Shown here: piece by piece, positions 16,100 through 24,729 of the stretch | How positions within the stretch are numbered: position 1 is the first letter of the stretch | How the letters are laid out: every line of letters starts with the position of its first letter | Source: Gammaproteobacteria bacterium MFB021 | GTDB lineage: Bacteria > Pseudomonadota > Gammaproteobacteria > Pseudomonadales > Halomonadaceae | Direction: 5' to 3' | Assembly (NCBI GenBank): GCA_000737985.1 | Contig: JNVT01000046.1 | Span: 1 to 48,889, forward strand | DNA length: 48,889 nt | Notes under the pieces: model-generated | Told to the model about the DNA's origin: nothing | The model's database searches: none | What the model saw: the letters and a program-made list of their open reading frames with translations, nothing else | Program-made: the position numbers and the translations under genes

Positions 16100-17652
16100 A
16101 TGCGGCGATCCCGGACGCTGGCCGCTCATGGCACGCGCTGGCGCTGATGCTGCTGGCCGGCATCATGATGGGGGTTGCGCTGGCGGGGCTACGCACGGTG
16201 GCCGATCGTGGCCAGGAGTTCGCCTCGCCCGGGCGCTACAACGAGGTGTGGCAGAGCTACAACCTCAGCCGCCAGGTGACCACCCTGGTGGCGACCGCCG
16301 ACGCCGTGGCGAGCGGCGTCGAGCCGCCCGAGCGGCTCAAGCTGCGCCTGGGCGTGATGCGCACCGCGTTGCTGCCGCTGTTGAGGACGCAAATCTTTGC
16401 CGAGCAGGAGAGCGAGCGCCCCCAGGTCCAGGCCACGCTGACCCGACTCGACCAGGCGACTCGGCGCTGGGAGCGCGAGTCGAGCTGGCAGGAGACAGAA
16501 GCCGCGCGGCGGCTGGCCGCCGAGATCGCCGCGACGCTCGTCGATCAGGGCCAGGACCTGCACGCACTGGTCGTCGCTGCCAATCTCGCCGTAGCGACGC
16601 AGACAGACCGTCAGCGCCAGGCGTTGCAGCGCACCTTCCACTGGCTCGCGCTGGCTCTGCTGCTGCTGGCCGCCGGCTGTGCGCTGCTGGCGCTGAAGAT
16701 CATCCTGGGCCAGCGGCGCGCGCGGCGCCTGGCCAACGATCTGCACCAGCTCAATCTGTCGCTGGAGCGTCGCATTCAGGAGCGGACCCAGGCTCTGCGC
16801 GACCGCGAGGCGCTCTTGCAGAGCATCCTCGACTCCTCACCCAGCGATGTCACCCTGATCGGCGCCGATCAGCGGCAGGTGTTCTATGTCAGCCACAGCC
16901 TGCTCCTCCAGAGCGGCGCCGAACACGCCAGTCGCTTCAGCCTGGCAGCGCTGTTCGTGGATCCCGCCGAGCACGCGCGCTTCGTCGCGCGGCTCGAGCG
17001 CGGCGAGCTGATCTATCAGATGGAGGCACGTCTGTGTCCCCGGGCGCCCTACTGGGCACTGCTCAACGCGCGCCAGCTGCGCGTGGGTGAACAGCCGGCG
17101 TGGCTGGTGTGGTGCTTCGACATCACCCAGCGCCGGCGCCAGCAGGAGCGCCTGACACGACGCGCCGACACCGACGACCTGACCGGGCTGAGCAATCGCC
17201 GTGCACTGCTGCGCGCGACCGTGAAACAGCTGCGCCAGCGCCGCCACATGCCGCTCAGCGTACTGTTGATCGATATCGACCACTTCAAGCGGGTCAACGA
17301 TACGCATGGCCACGATGTCGGCGACGAGGCGCTGCGTGCCGTCGCCAATCGGCTGCGCAGTGCGGTGCAAGACCCCAGCCTGATCGGACGGGTAGGCGGC
17401 GAGGAGTTTGCCCTGGTGCTGCCGGAGACGACGCTCGCCGAGGCGGTAGCGGTTGCCGAACGCCTGCGCCAACGGATAGTCACCAACCCGCTGGCGCTGG
17501 CGTCGGGGCCACCGCTAACACTCACCCTCAGCATCGGCGCGGCCGAGCGCTATCCGCGAGAGCCACTCAAGCAGTTGCTACGTCGGGCCGATCGTCATCT
17601 TTATCGAGCCAAGCGCAGCGGCCGCGATCGCGTGGTGCAGAGTGAAGGCTGA
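16069..17652 (+). CDS. Membrane diguanylate cyclase with periplasmic sensor and PAS-like domain
   Basis: 527 residues: transmembrane helix about 22-41, periplasmic region about 42-188, second helix about 191-213, coiled linker, PAS-like domain about 248-355, then GGDEF domain. The active site reads RVGGEEF (443-447), with DTDDLTGLSNRRAL and DIDHFKRVNDTHGHDVGDE, so it should make cyclic-di-GMP. There is no RxxD inhibitory site at the usual position before GGEEF (DPSLIGRV instead), so feedback inhibition is unlikely. ATG 16069 lies 31 bp inside the preceding gene, an overlap that suggests coupled translation with the periplasmic partner. Confidence 0.9.
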   Translation: MATRRTAAALNAAIPDAGRSWHALALMLLAGIMMGVALAGLRTVADRGQEFASPGRYNEVWQSYNLSRQVTTLVATADAVASGVEPPERLKLRLGVMRTALLPLLRTQIFAEQESERPQVQATLTRLDQATRRWERESSWQETEAARRLAAEIAATLVDQGQDLHALVVAANLAVATQTDRQRQALQRTFHWLALALLLLAAGCALLALKIILGQRRARRLANDLHQLNLSLERRIQERTQALRDREALLQSILDSSPSDVTLIGADQRQVFYVSHSLLLQSGAEHASRFSLAALFVDPAEHARFVARLERGELIYQMEARLCPRAPYWALLNARQLRVGEQPAWLVWCFDITQRRRQQERLTRRADTDDLTGLSNRRALLRATVKQLRQRRHMPLSVLLIDIDHFKRVNDTHGHDVGDEALRAVANRLRSAVQDPSLIGRVGGEEFALVLPETTLAEAVAVAERLRQRIVTNPLALASGPPLTLTLSIGAAERYPREPLKQLLRRADRHLYRAKRSGRDRVVQSEG

Positions 17653-17813
17653 GACGGAAGCACCGATTTCGGTCTAAACTTTCTTTGCGCCGCGAATCGG
17701 CGCAGCCGCTCGCGCCAGCGGGCGGGCAGGCTAGCGGAGCGTGAAGCCGCTGTCGGCGAATTATTGAGCATGCTAACATTATCGCCGCTTCGACGGCTGC
17801 GCCAAGGGATGCC

Positions 17814-18032
17814 ATGGGTCTTCAGGAAATTGCGCTAGGTGGCATCTATCTCAGCCCCCTACTGATCTACGCCATACTCGGCCTCGTCGCGACCCTGGTC
17901 ACACGAACCCTGCTGCACTGGCTGGTGGGGCACCGCGCGCTGTGGTACGAAGCCTGGTTCGACGTCTCGCTGTTCGTGATCTTCACCGCCGCGATCACCT
18001 TTCTGTTTACCGTCCTGCTCGAGAGCTCTTGA
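17814..18032 (+). CDS. DUF1656 small membrane protein (AaeX-like)
   Basis: 72 residues with two hydrophobic segments (ALGGIYLSPLLIYAILGLV; VSLFVIFTAAITFLFTVLL). DUF1656 proteins are encoded next to HlyD-type and FUSC-type efflux subunits, as in E. coli aaeX of aaeXAB. ATG has AAGGGATGCC upstream. Its TGA overlaps the ATG of the next gene by one base (TGATG), indicating coupling. Role in the pump is not established for the family. Confidence 0.88.
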   Translation: MGLQEIALGGIYLSPLLIYAILGLVATLVTRTLLHWLVGHRALWYEAWFDVSLFVIFTAAITFLFTVLLESS

Positions 18033-19045
18033 TGCGCAACTCGCTACGTATCCTCTTGACCCTGATCATCGTCGCCATCGCCGTCGCTGCCGGCGTATGG
18101 CTGTGGAACTACTACTTGTTCACCCCCTGGACCCGGGACGCCCGCGTGCGCGCCGAGGTGATCACCATCGCCCCGGACGTTTCCGGCTGGGTGCGCTCGC
18201 TCAATGTCAGCGACACCGGCTACGTGTCCCAGGGCGACACCCTGTTCGAGATCGACCCCTCGCGCTACCAGGCCGCGCTCGACAAGGCCGAGGCCAGTGT
18301 CGCCAACAATCAGGCCACGCTCGATCTGAAGCGCGCCGAAGAGAGCCGCCGCAACCAGCTCAGCAATCGCTCGATCAGCGCCGAGGATCGCCAGATCGCG
18401 CAGATCAACACGCGCATCGCCAAGGCCAATCTGGAACAGGCTCAGGCCGCCCTCGCCAGCGCCAAACTCGACCTGCAGCGCACCAAGGTGGTGGCGCCGG
18501 TGAGCGGCCACGTGCTCAACCTGCAGCTGGCGGCAGGCAACTACGTCACCCGCGGCACGCCGGTAATGGCGCTGGTGCAGGCGCACTCCTACTACGTGAT
18601 GGGGTACTTCGAGGAGACCAAGCTGTCGTCGATCGACATCGGCGACCCGGCGGACATCATCCTGATGAACGGCGATACTCATCTGCGTGGCCATGTTGCC
18701 GGTATCGGCCGCGGCATCGCCGACACCAACACCAGCCTCAACAACCAGTTGCTGCCGCAGGTGCAGCCCACCTTCAACTGGGTGCGCCTGGCCCAGCGCA
18801 TTCCGGTGCTGGTGACCTTCGACAAGATGCCCGACCACACCCTGCTGAGCGCCGGCATGACCACGACGATCCGCATCCAGCACGACGCCGATGCCGAGCG
18901 CTCCGACGCAGGCCATGCGCCGGCCCAGCCTGCCAGCACCGCAGCCCCGGCCGGCAGCGACGAGGATCGACGCCCCACGCCGCAATCTCAGCCGCGATTG
19001 CCCGACGCGATCCCCACCGAGCGCGCCACCGACGACGTGCCCTGA
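18032..19045 (+). CDS. HlyD/AaeA-family periplasmic adaptor subunit
   Basis: 337 residues. An N-terminal membrane anchor (LLTLIIVAIAVAAGVWLWNY) is followed by the biotinyl-lipoyl-like half (FTPWTRDARVRAEVITIAPD, then VSGWVRSLNVSDTGYVSQGD), an alpha-hairpin with coiled-coil character (about residues 85-150), and the returning strand with VVAPVSGHVLNLQ. Together with the FUSC protein it would bridge the envelope for efflux of aromatic acids or similar. Start ATG 18032 is set by the TGATG junction. The C-terminal 40 residues are Ala/Pro-rich and low complexity, an extension beyond AaeA. Confidence 0.9.
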   Translation: MRNSLRILLTLIIVAIAVAAGVWLWNYYLFTPWTRDARVRAEVITIAPDVSGWVRSLNVSDTGYVSQGDTLFEIDPSRYQAALDKAEASVANNQATLDLKRAEESRRNQLSNRSISAEDRQIAQINTRIAKANLEQAQAALASAKLDLQRTKVVAPVSGHVLNLQLAAGNYVTRGTPVMALVQAHSYYVMGYFEETKLSSIDIGDPADIILMNGDTHLRGHVAGIGRGIADTNTSLNNQLLPQVQPTFNWVRLAQRIPVLVTFDKMPDHTLLSAGMTTTIRIQHDADAERSDAGHAPAQPASTAAPAGSDEDRRPTPQSQPRLPDAIPTERATDDVP

Positions 19046-19049
19046 CCTC

Positions 19050-21116
19050 ATGCCGACGCTGCTCAAGCACTACCTGATGCCGGACGCCGCGGCGGTCAAG
19101 TTCGCGATCAAGACCACCGTGGCAATGATGATCGCGCTCTACCTGGCGCTCTGGTTCAATCTCGATCGCCCCTACTGGGCGCTGATCTCGGCGGCGTTCC
19201 TGCAGATCCGGCCGATGAGCGGCATGGTGATCGAAAAGGGTATCTGTCAGATCGGCGGCACCCTGATCGGCGCCTTGGTCGGGATCGCGATCATGGCGCT
19301 GTTCGCCCAAGCGCGGATACCGGCGCTGATCGCGCTGACGCTGTGGATCATGCTGTGCACCTATGTCGCCTCGCTGTGGCGCAACAACTACACCTACGGC
19401 TGCATCATGGGCGCGGTCACCGCGATGCTGATCGTGGTGATCTCCAGCGGCAGCTCGCCGGGAGGGATGTTCGATATCGCCGTCGCGCGGCTCTCGGAGC
19501 TGGGTCTGGGCGCGATATGCGCCACCCTGGTGAGCTCGCTGCTGTGGCCCTCCAGGGTCGGCGAGCACCTCGCCACCCAGGCCGACAGTGTGATCAACCA
19601 GGCCTTCGAGCACGCCGCCTTGCGCCTGGCGGCGAGTGGCGACATTCCCGCCATGCAGCAGGCCCTGCGCGGCAGCCTGGGGCCGCTCACGATGCTCGAG
19701 ACCGACAGCCAGGCGGCGCGCTTCGAAGGCCCCGAAGGTCCCGGGCGCATGCGCGCTACCCACGTGCTGACCCGCCGCACGCTGCGCCTCATGGCCACCC
19801 TGCACGCGCTGCACCAACTGTTGCACGACCACGCCGACAAGCTCGATCCGGGCAGCGTCGAGATCGCGCGCCAGGTCGCCGACGGCTTCCGCGAGGCGGA
19901 GCACGTCAAGGGCGTACCCCAGGCACGCCAGGAGCTGCGCGCGCTGCGCCGGCTGGTCCACGAGAGCAACGAGTCCGATCTGGCGCCGCTCGACCGCCGC
20001 GTGCGTCTAGGCATCCGCGAAGCGATCGGCCACGCCATGGTGATGCTGGATGCGCGCGAAGCGATCGCCGACCCGGGCCGCCACCGCCTGCGCTCGGCAC
20101 CCCTGGCATGGCACCGCGACCATCTGGCGGCGGGCATCAACGCCCTGCGCGCCGGGCTGGTATTCACCTGCCTGGCCACCTTCTGGATTCTCACCGCGTG
20201 GAACAGCGCGCTGGTGGCGCTGCTGCTGGGCACGCTGTTTTCGGCGTTCTTCGCCAGCCGCGACAATCCGGTGATGATCACCATGATGTTCTACAAGGGC
20301 ATGCTCGCGGCGATCCCCAGCGCCTTTCTGTTCGGTCACGTGCTGCTGTCTCAGGCCCACGGCTTTCCGATGCTGGCGATGCTCTTCGGTACGCCGCTGT
20401 TTCTGGGGCTGATGGGGGCGACCAATCCCAAGATCATGGGCTACTGCCTGGCCTTCACCATTTTCAATATCCTGCTGACCATGCCCGGCAACAACATGGA
20501 CTTCTCCTTCGACAGCTTCGCCAACCGCGCCGTGGCGGTGATCATCGGCCTGAGCTGCGTGGTGATGGGGTTCCGCCTGCTGCCGGGGCTGGGCACGCGG
20601 CTGCGCCGCCGGCGCCTGATCCACGCCATCTCCCGGGATATCCATCAGCTGCGGCGGCGTTCGATCCGCGATGCCGAGACCCGCTTCAGCGGCCACATGG
20701 CAGATCGCATGCTGCAACTGGCGCAGCACGACGACATGCTGCCGGAGGATCAGCGCCATCTGTTCATCCTGGGCCTCACCGGACTGGATATCGGCAGCGC
20801 CACCCTGCGCCTGCGCGACCGCCTCGACGAGGCGCCGCATCCGCTGATCCGGCGCGCCCACCGCCAACTGCTGAGGGCCCTGGCCAGCGGCTTCGAGGAG
20901 GCCGCCAACGGCCGCCCGCCCCAGGGCGTGCACGCCGCCGGCCAGCGCCTGGATGCGATGATCGCCGAGCACGGCGACGTTCCGGCGGATCGCCGCGTGC
21001 TGCTGGAGGGGCTGATCGAACGCCTGGAACTGGCGCTGGAGCGCCTGGCCAAGATCATGGCCGAGCGCCCGCACATCAAGGCGTCGACGGCTGCCGCCAC
21101 CAGTACCAACGGTTGA
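19050..21116 (+). CDS. FUSC-family inner-membrane efflux transporter (AaeB-like)
   Basis: 688 residues, about the AaeB length. Two membrane bundles (about residues 15-175 and 365-520) each precede a helical cytoplasmic domain. The first bundle has KFAIKTTVAMMIALYLALWF and the conserved RPYWALISAAFLQIRPMSG region of the FUSC family. ATG 19050 is 4 bp after the HlyD stop, so the three genes DUF1656-HlyD-FUSC form one operon. AaeAB exports p-hydroxybenzoate and related acids; the substrate here is not evident. No LysR-type regulator (AaeR) is adjacent. Confidence 0.9.
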   Translation: MPTLLKHYLMPDAAAVKFAIKTTVAMMIALYLALWFNLDRPYWALISAAFLQIRPMSGMVIEKGICQIGGTLIGALVGIAIMALFAQARIPALIALTLWIMLCTYVASLWRNNYTYGCIMGAVTAMLIVVISSGSSPGGMFDIAVARLSELGLGAICATLVSSLLWPSRVGEHLATQADSVINQAFEHAALRLAASGDIPAMQQALRGSLGPLTMLETDSQAARFEGPEGPGRMRATHVLTRRTLRLMATLHALHQLLHDHADKLDPGSVEIARQVADGFREAEHVKGVPQARQELRALRRLVHESNESDLAPLDRRVRLGIREAIGHAMVMLDAREAIADPGRHRLRSAPLAWHRDHLAAGINALRAGLVFTCLATFWILTAWNSALVALLLGTLFSAFFASRDNPVMITMMFYKGMLAAIPSAFLFGHVLLSQAHGFPMLAMLFGTPLFLGLMGATNPKIMGYCLAFTIFNILLTMPGNNMDFSFDSFANRAVAVIIGLSCVVMGFRLLPGLGTRLRRRRLIHAISRDIHQLRRRSIRDAETRFSGHMADRMLQLAQHDDMLPEDQRHLFILGLTGLDIGSATLRLRDRLDEAPHPLIRRAHRQLLRALASGFEEAANGRPPQGVHAAGQRLDAMIAEHGDVPADRRVLLEGLIERLELALERLAKIMAERPHIKASTAAATSTNG

Positions 21117-21157
21117 GGCGCCGAGCCGAGCGCAAGCTCAGATCGGGCGCCGCGGGC

Positions 21158-21940
21158 TCAGTCGCCCAGGCCGAGATAGGCCTTGACCACCGCGGCGTCC
21201 TCGCGCATCGCCGCGGCGTCGCCCTGCATGCGGATCTCGCCGTTCTCGATCACGTAGGCGTAGTGCGCCAGGCGCAGCGCCAGACGTGCGTTCTGCTCGA
21301 CCAGCAGGATGGTGGTGCCGGCCTCGTTGAGGCGCTTGATGATGCGCATGATCTCGGTCACCAGCTTGGGCGCCAGGCCCATCGACGGCTCGTCGAGCAG
21401 CATCACGCTGGGGCCGTGCATCAGCGCCCGCCCCATCGCCAGCATCTGCTGCTGGCCGCCGGAGAGCAGCGAGCCATCCTGATGGCGGCGCTCATGGAGG
21501 ATCGGGAACAGCGCGTAGACCTCCTCTAGCCGCTGCCGGCGCAGCGCGCCGTCCTTGACGGTGAAGGCGCCCAGTTCGAGGTTCTCCTTCACCGTCAGCC
21601 CGCGCAGCACGCGCCGGCCTTCGGGCACGTGGACCACGCCGCGGCGGGCGATCTGGTGCGCCGGCAGCCGGGCGATCGACTCCCCCGCGAGGCAGACGTC
21701 GCCCTGACGTGCCCGCACCAGCCCGGAGATGGTCTTCAGCGTGGTCGACTTGCCGGCGCCGTTGCTGCCCAGCAGGGTGACGATCTCGCCCTGGCGTACC
21801 TCCAGCGACACCCCGCGCAGGGCCTGGATCTGCCCGTAGAACGCATCCACCCCGCTCAGGCTCAGGCGCACCTCGCCCTGGCGTTCCGCGGACGCCCGTG
21901 GGCCCGCCGCCGCGTCGTCTCTTGCCGCCGTCTGTGTCAT
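21158..21940 (-). CDS. livF: Branched-chain amino-acid-type ABC transporter ATP-binding protein LivF
   Basis: 260 residues. Walker A GSNGAGKSTT, signature LLSGGQQQMLAMGRALM, Walker B PSVMLLDEPSMGLAP and the H-loop replaced by the LVEQN typical of LivF. The N-terminal 25 residues are a non-conserved Ala-rich extension. ATG 21940 overlaps the livG stop by 4 bp (ATGA), so the ATPases are translationally coupled. Last gene of a five-gene importer. Confidence 0.92.
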   Translation of the reverse strand: MTQTAARDDAAAGPRASAERQGEVRLSLSGVDAFYGQIQALRGVSLEVRQGEIVTLLGSNGAGKSTTLKTISGLVRARQGDVCLAGESIARLPAHQIARRGVVHVPEGRRVLRGLTVKENLELGAFTVKDGALRRQRLEEVYALFPILHERRHQDGSLLSGGQQQMLAMGRALMHGPSVMLLDEPSMGLAPKLVTEIMRIIKRLNEAGTTILLVEQNARLALRLAHYAYVIENGEIRMQGDAAAMREDAAVVKAYLGLGD

Positions 21941-22713
21941 AGCGCCAACTCCTCGTCGTCCTGACCCAGATAGGCCTCGATCACTCGCGGGTCGTTGGCC
22001 ACCGCCTGCGGCGTGCCTTCGGTGATCAGGCTGCCGTGGTCGAGCACGCTGATATGTTCGGAGACGCTCATCACCAGGCTCATGTCGTGCTCGATCAGTA
22101 GTACCGCGATGCCGCGCTCGTCGCGGATGCGCCGGATCAGCTCGACCAGCGCCTCCTTCTCGCCGCCGTTGAGCCCCGCCGCCGGCTCGTCGAGCAGCAG
22201 AAGCTTGGGCTCGGTGGCCAGCGCCCGGGCGATCTCCACCCGGCGCTGGTGGCCGTAGGCGAGATTGGTCGCCAGCCGCTCCTGGCTGTCGGCGAGGCCG
22301 ACGAAGTCGAGACACTCGAGACTGGTCGCGCGAATCCGCTTTTCTTCGGCGCGCTGGCTGGGCAGCCGCAGCACCGCTGCCAGCGCGCCGGCGCGGGAGC
22401 GGCAGTGCTGGCCGGCCATGACGTTCTCGAGCACCGACATCTCGCGGAACAGGCGCACGTTCTGGAAGGTGCGCGCGATGCCCAGGCGGGTCACGCTGTG
22501 CGGCTTGCGCTTGACCAGGCGCTCGCCGTCGAAGGTAATCTCGCCACGCTGGGGCCGATAGAAGCCGGTGATGACGTTGAACAGGGAGGTCTTGCCGGCG
22601 CCGTTGGGGCCGATCAGGCTCTGGATGCGGCCCGCGGCGACCCCGAAAGCGACCTCGTCGAGCACGCTGTTGCCGGCGAAGCTCAGCGACACCTGGTTGA
22701 GTTGCAGTAACAT
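21937..22713 (-). CDS. livG: Branched-chain amino-acid-type ABC transporter ATP-binding protein LivG
   Basis: 258 residues. Walker A IGPNGAGKTSLFN, the LivG-specific segment GIARTFQNVRLFREMSVLEN, signature NLAYGHQRRVEIARAL, Walker B LLLLDEPAAGLN and LIEHDMSLVM. The family C-terminus VIEAYLGQDD is present. ATG 22713 lies 10 bp after the livM stop with GAGGAG upstream. It pairs with LivF to drive import. Confidence 0.93.
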   Translation of the reverse strand: MLLQLNQVSLSFAGNSVLDEVAFGVAAGRIQSLIGPNGAGKTSLFNVITGFYRPQRGEITFDGERLVKRKPHSVTRLGIARTFQNVRLFREMSVLENVMAGQHCRSRAGALAAVLRLPSQRAEEKRIRATSLECLDFVGLADSQERLATNLAYGHQRRVEIARALATEPKLLLLDEPAAGLNGGEKEALVELIRRIRDERGIAVLLIEHDMSLVMSVSEHISVLDHGSLITEGTPQAVANDPRVIEAYLGQDDEELAL

Positions 22714-22723
22714 CGGCGGCTCC

Positions 22724-23713
22724 TCAGGATCGTTTTTCGGGCCAGATACCGCTGGGCCGGAATAGCATGATCAGCAGCAGCAGCACGGCGAAGATCAGCA
22801 GCCGCAGGGTGTCGAACTCGCGCAGCAGCTCCGGCCCCAGCACCACGATGAAGGCGCCCAGGATCACCCCAGGGATCTTGCCCATGCCACCCAGCACCAC
22901 CGCCATCAGGATCAGCACCGACTGCTGGAAGCTGAAGCTCTCCGGCGAGATCGCGCCCAGGTTGACCGAGAAGAAGATGCCGCCGACGGCGCCGAAAATC
23001 GCGCCGATCACATAGGCCGCCAGCTTGACCGCGACGCGGTTGATCCCCATCGCCTCGGCGGCGTCCTCGTCGTGGCGCACGTAGAGCCAGGCGCGCCCCA
23101 GGCGCGAGTCGAACAGCCGCTGGCTGGCGATGTAGGCGAGCACCGCCAGCACCGCGAAGACGTAGTAGAAATCGATCGAGCTATCGATGTACCAGCCGAA
23201 CAGCGACGGCTCGGGGATATGCGAGAGCCCGCTGGCCCCCCCGGTGATCTCCAGATTGCGCGCGGTGAAGCGCACGATCTCGCCGAAGCCCAGGGTGACG
23301 ATGGCCAGATAGTCGCTGCGCAGCCGCAGCGTTGGCCCGCCGATGATCACCCCGGCCAGCGCCGCCGCCAGCAGCGCGAATGGAATCGCAGCCCAGAAGT
23401 TGAAGCCGAACTGCTGGGTCAGGATGCCGATGGTGTAGGCACCCACGGCAAAGAAGGCGGCATAGCCGAGATCGAGCAGGCCGGCATAGCCCACCACCAC
23501 GTTGAGCCCCAGGCACAGCACCACATAGAGCAGCGCATTGGTCAGGATCACGGTGACGTACTGGCTCGACAGCCACGGCGTGACGATCAGGATGGCGAGC
23601 AGCACCAGATGCAGCGCGCGCCGCCGCCCGGGGGAGTCGAAGGCGGCATACAGGCGCTGGGCCGGGTTGCCGCGGGGGCGCTCTTGTGGCGCCTCAGGGG
23701 TCGGATTGGCCAT
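22724..23713 (-). CDS. livM: Branched-chain amino-acid-type ABC transporter permease LivM
   Basis: 329 residues with about eight to ten membrane segments. The family core LNVVVGYAGLLDLGYAAFFA and RAWLYVRHDEDAAEAMGINR (the EAA-like cytoplasmic loop contacting the ATPases) are clear. The N-terminus has a hydrophilic lead of about 30 residues (TPEAPQERPRGNPAQ). ATG 23713 is one base after the livH stop. Inner membrane. Confidence 0.93.
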   Translation of the reverse strand: MANPTPEAPQERPRGNPAQRLYAAFDSPGRRRALHLVLLAILIVTPWLSSQYVTVILTNALLYVVLCLGLNVVVGYAGLLDLGYAAFFAVGAYTIGILTQQFGFNFWAAIPFALLAAALAGVIIGGPTLRLRSDYLAIVTLGFGEIVRFTARNLEITGGASGLSHIPEPSLFGWYIDSSIDFYYVFAVLAVLAYIASQRLFDSRLGRAWLYVRHDEDAAEAMGINRVAVKLAAYVIGAIFGAVGGIFFSVNLGAISPESFSFQQSVLILMAVVLGGMGKIPGVILGAFIVVLGPELLREFDTLRLLIFAVLLLLIMLFRPSGIWPEKRS

Positions 23714-23714
23714 G

Positions 23715-24629
23715 TCACATCCTCTCCACTTCGGATTTGCCGAGCAGCCCCGTGGGCTTGAACACCAGCACCAGGATCAGGATCGCGAAGGTGAAGACAT
23801 CCTTCCATTCGCTGCCGATGAACGGGATATGGGTGCCGAACGACTCCAGCAGCCCCAGGATCAGGCCGCCGAGCATCGCCCCGGTGATACTGCCGATGCC
23901 GCCGATCACCGCCGCGGTGAACGCCTTCAGCCCGATCAGAAAGCCCATGAAGTACCAGATGCTGCCGTAGTAGGCGCCGGCCATGGTGCCGGCGGCCGCG
24001 GCCAGCCCCGAGCCGATGAAGAAGGTGATCGCGATCACCGCCGAGACATTGATGCCGAGCATGCGGCACATGTCCTTGTCGATCGCCACCGCGCGCATGG
24101 CGCGGCCATAGAGCGTCTTCGACACGAACAGCTCCAGCGCGATCATCAGCACTGCCGCCGTGGCCACCAGTACGATCTGGTTATACGAGATGAACAGGTT
24201 GCCGAGGCTGAGCCCGCCGAAGCCGAGGTCGGTGCGAAAGGCGGTGTACTGGCCGCCGGTCAGCGACAGCGCGGCGTTCTGCAGCACCAGCGATACCGCC
24301 AGCGCGGTGATCAGGATCGAAAGCCTGGGTGCCGCCAGCATCGGATGGTAGGCGATGCGCTCGATCACCACCCCCAGGCAGCCCACCGCCAGCATCGCCA
24401 GCAGCATCGCCACGAAGATGCCCAGCCAGCCGGCGCCGAGCACCCCGGAGACCAGTGACAGACCGCCGAAGCCGGCGAAGGCCCCGGTCATGTAGAGATC
24501 GCCATGGGCGAAGTTGAGCAGCTTGATGACCCCGAACACCATGGTGTAGCCGAGTGCCACCAGCGCGTAGAAAGAGCCCAGCACCAGCCCGTCGGCGAGC
24601 TGCTGGAGCAGAGAGTCGTACCAGGTCAT
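23715..24629 (-). CDS. livH: Branched-chain amino-acid-type ABC transporter permease LivH
   Basis: 304 residues, all-helical membrane protein of the LivH family: LVLGSFYALVALGYTMVFGV, IKLLNFAHGDLYMTGAF and GRAMRAVAIDKDMCRMLGIN (EAA loop). ATG 24629 is preferred (AGGGA at 9 bp); an ATG two codons upstream is also possible. It lies 100 bp downstream of the binding-protein gene, with a hairpin in between. Confidence 0.92.
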   Translation of the reverse strand: MTWYDSLLQQLADGLVLGSFYALVALGYTMVFGVIKLLNFAHGDLYMTGAFAGFGGLSLVSGVLGAGWLGIFVAMLLAMLAVGCLGVVIERIAYHPMLAAPRLSILITALAVSLVLQNAALSLTGGQYTAFRTDLGFGGLSLGNLFISYNQIVLVATAAVLMIALELFVSKTLYGRAMRAVAIDKDMCRMLGINVSAVIAITFFIGSGLAAAAGTMAGAYYGSIWYFMGFLIGLKAFTAAVIGGIGSITGAMLGGLILGLLESFGTHIPFIGSEWKDVFTFAILILVLVFKPTGLLGKSEVERM

Positions 24630-24672
24630 GGGCATACGTCCCTGGGCAGCGAGGGGGGAAGCCGCCACGGCA

Positions 24673-24709
24673 CCGCCCGCCGCGCAATGTCTGCGCAGGC
24701 GGCGGGCGG
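24673..24709 (-). terminator. Intra-operon hairpin between binding-protein and permease genes
   Basis: Perfect 11-bp GC stem: CCGCCCGCCGC (24673-24683) with 24699-24709, loop of 15 nt. It is 21 bp after the binding-protein stop on the minus strand and has no T-run. Likely a 3'-end stabiliser or partial terminator that keeps the binding protein in excess of the permease. Confidence 0.55.
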
Positions 24710-24729
24710 GCCCTACGGCCGGCCGTGGG

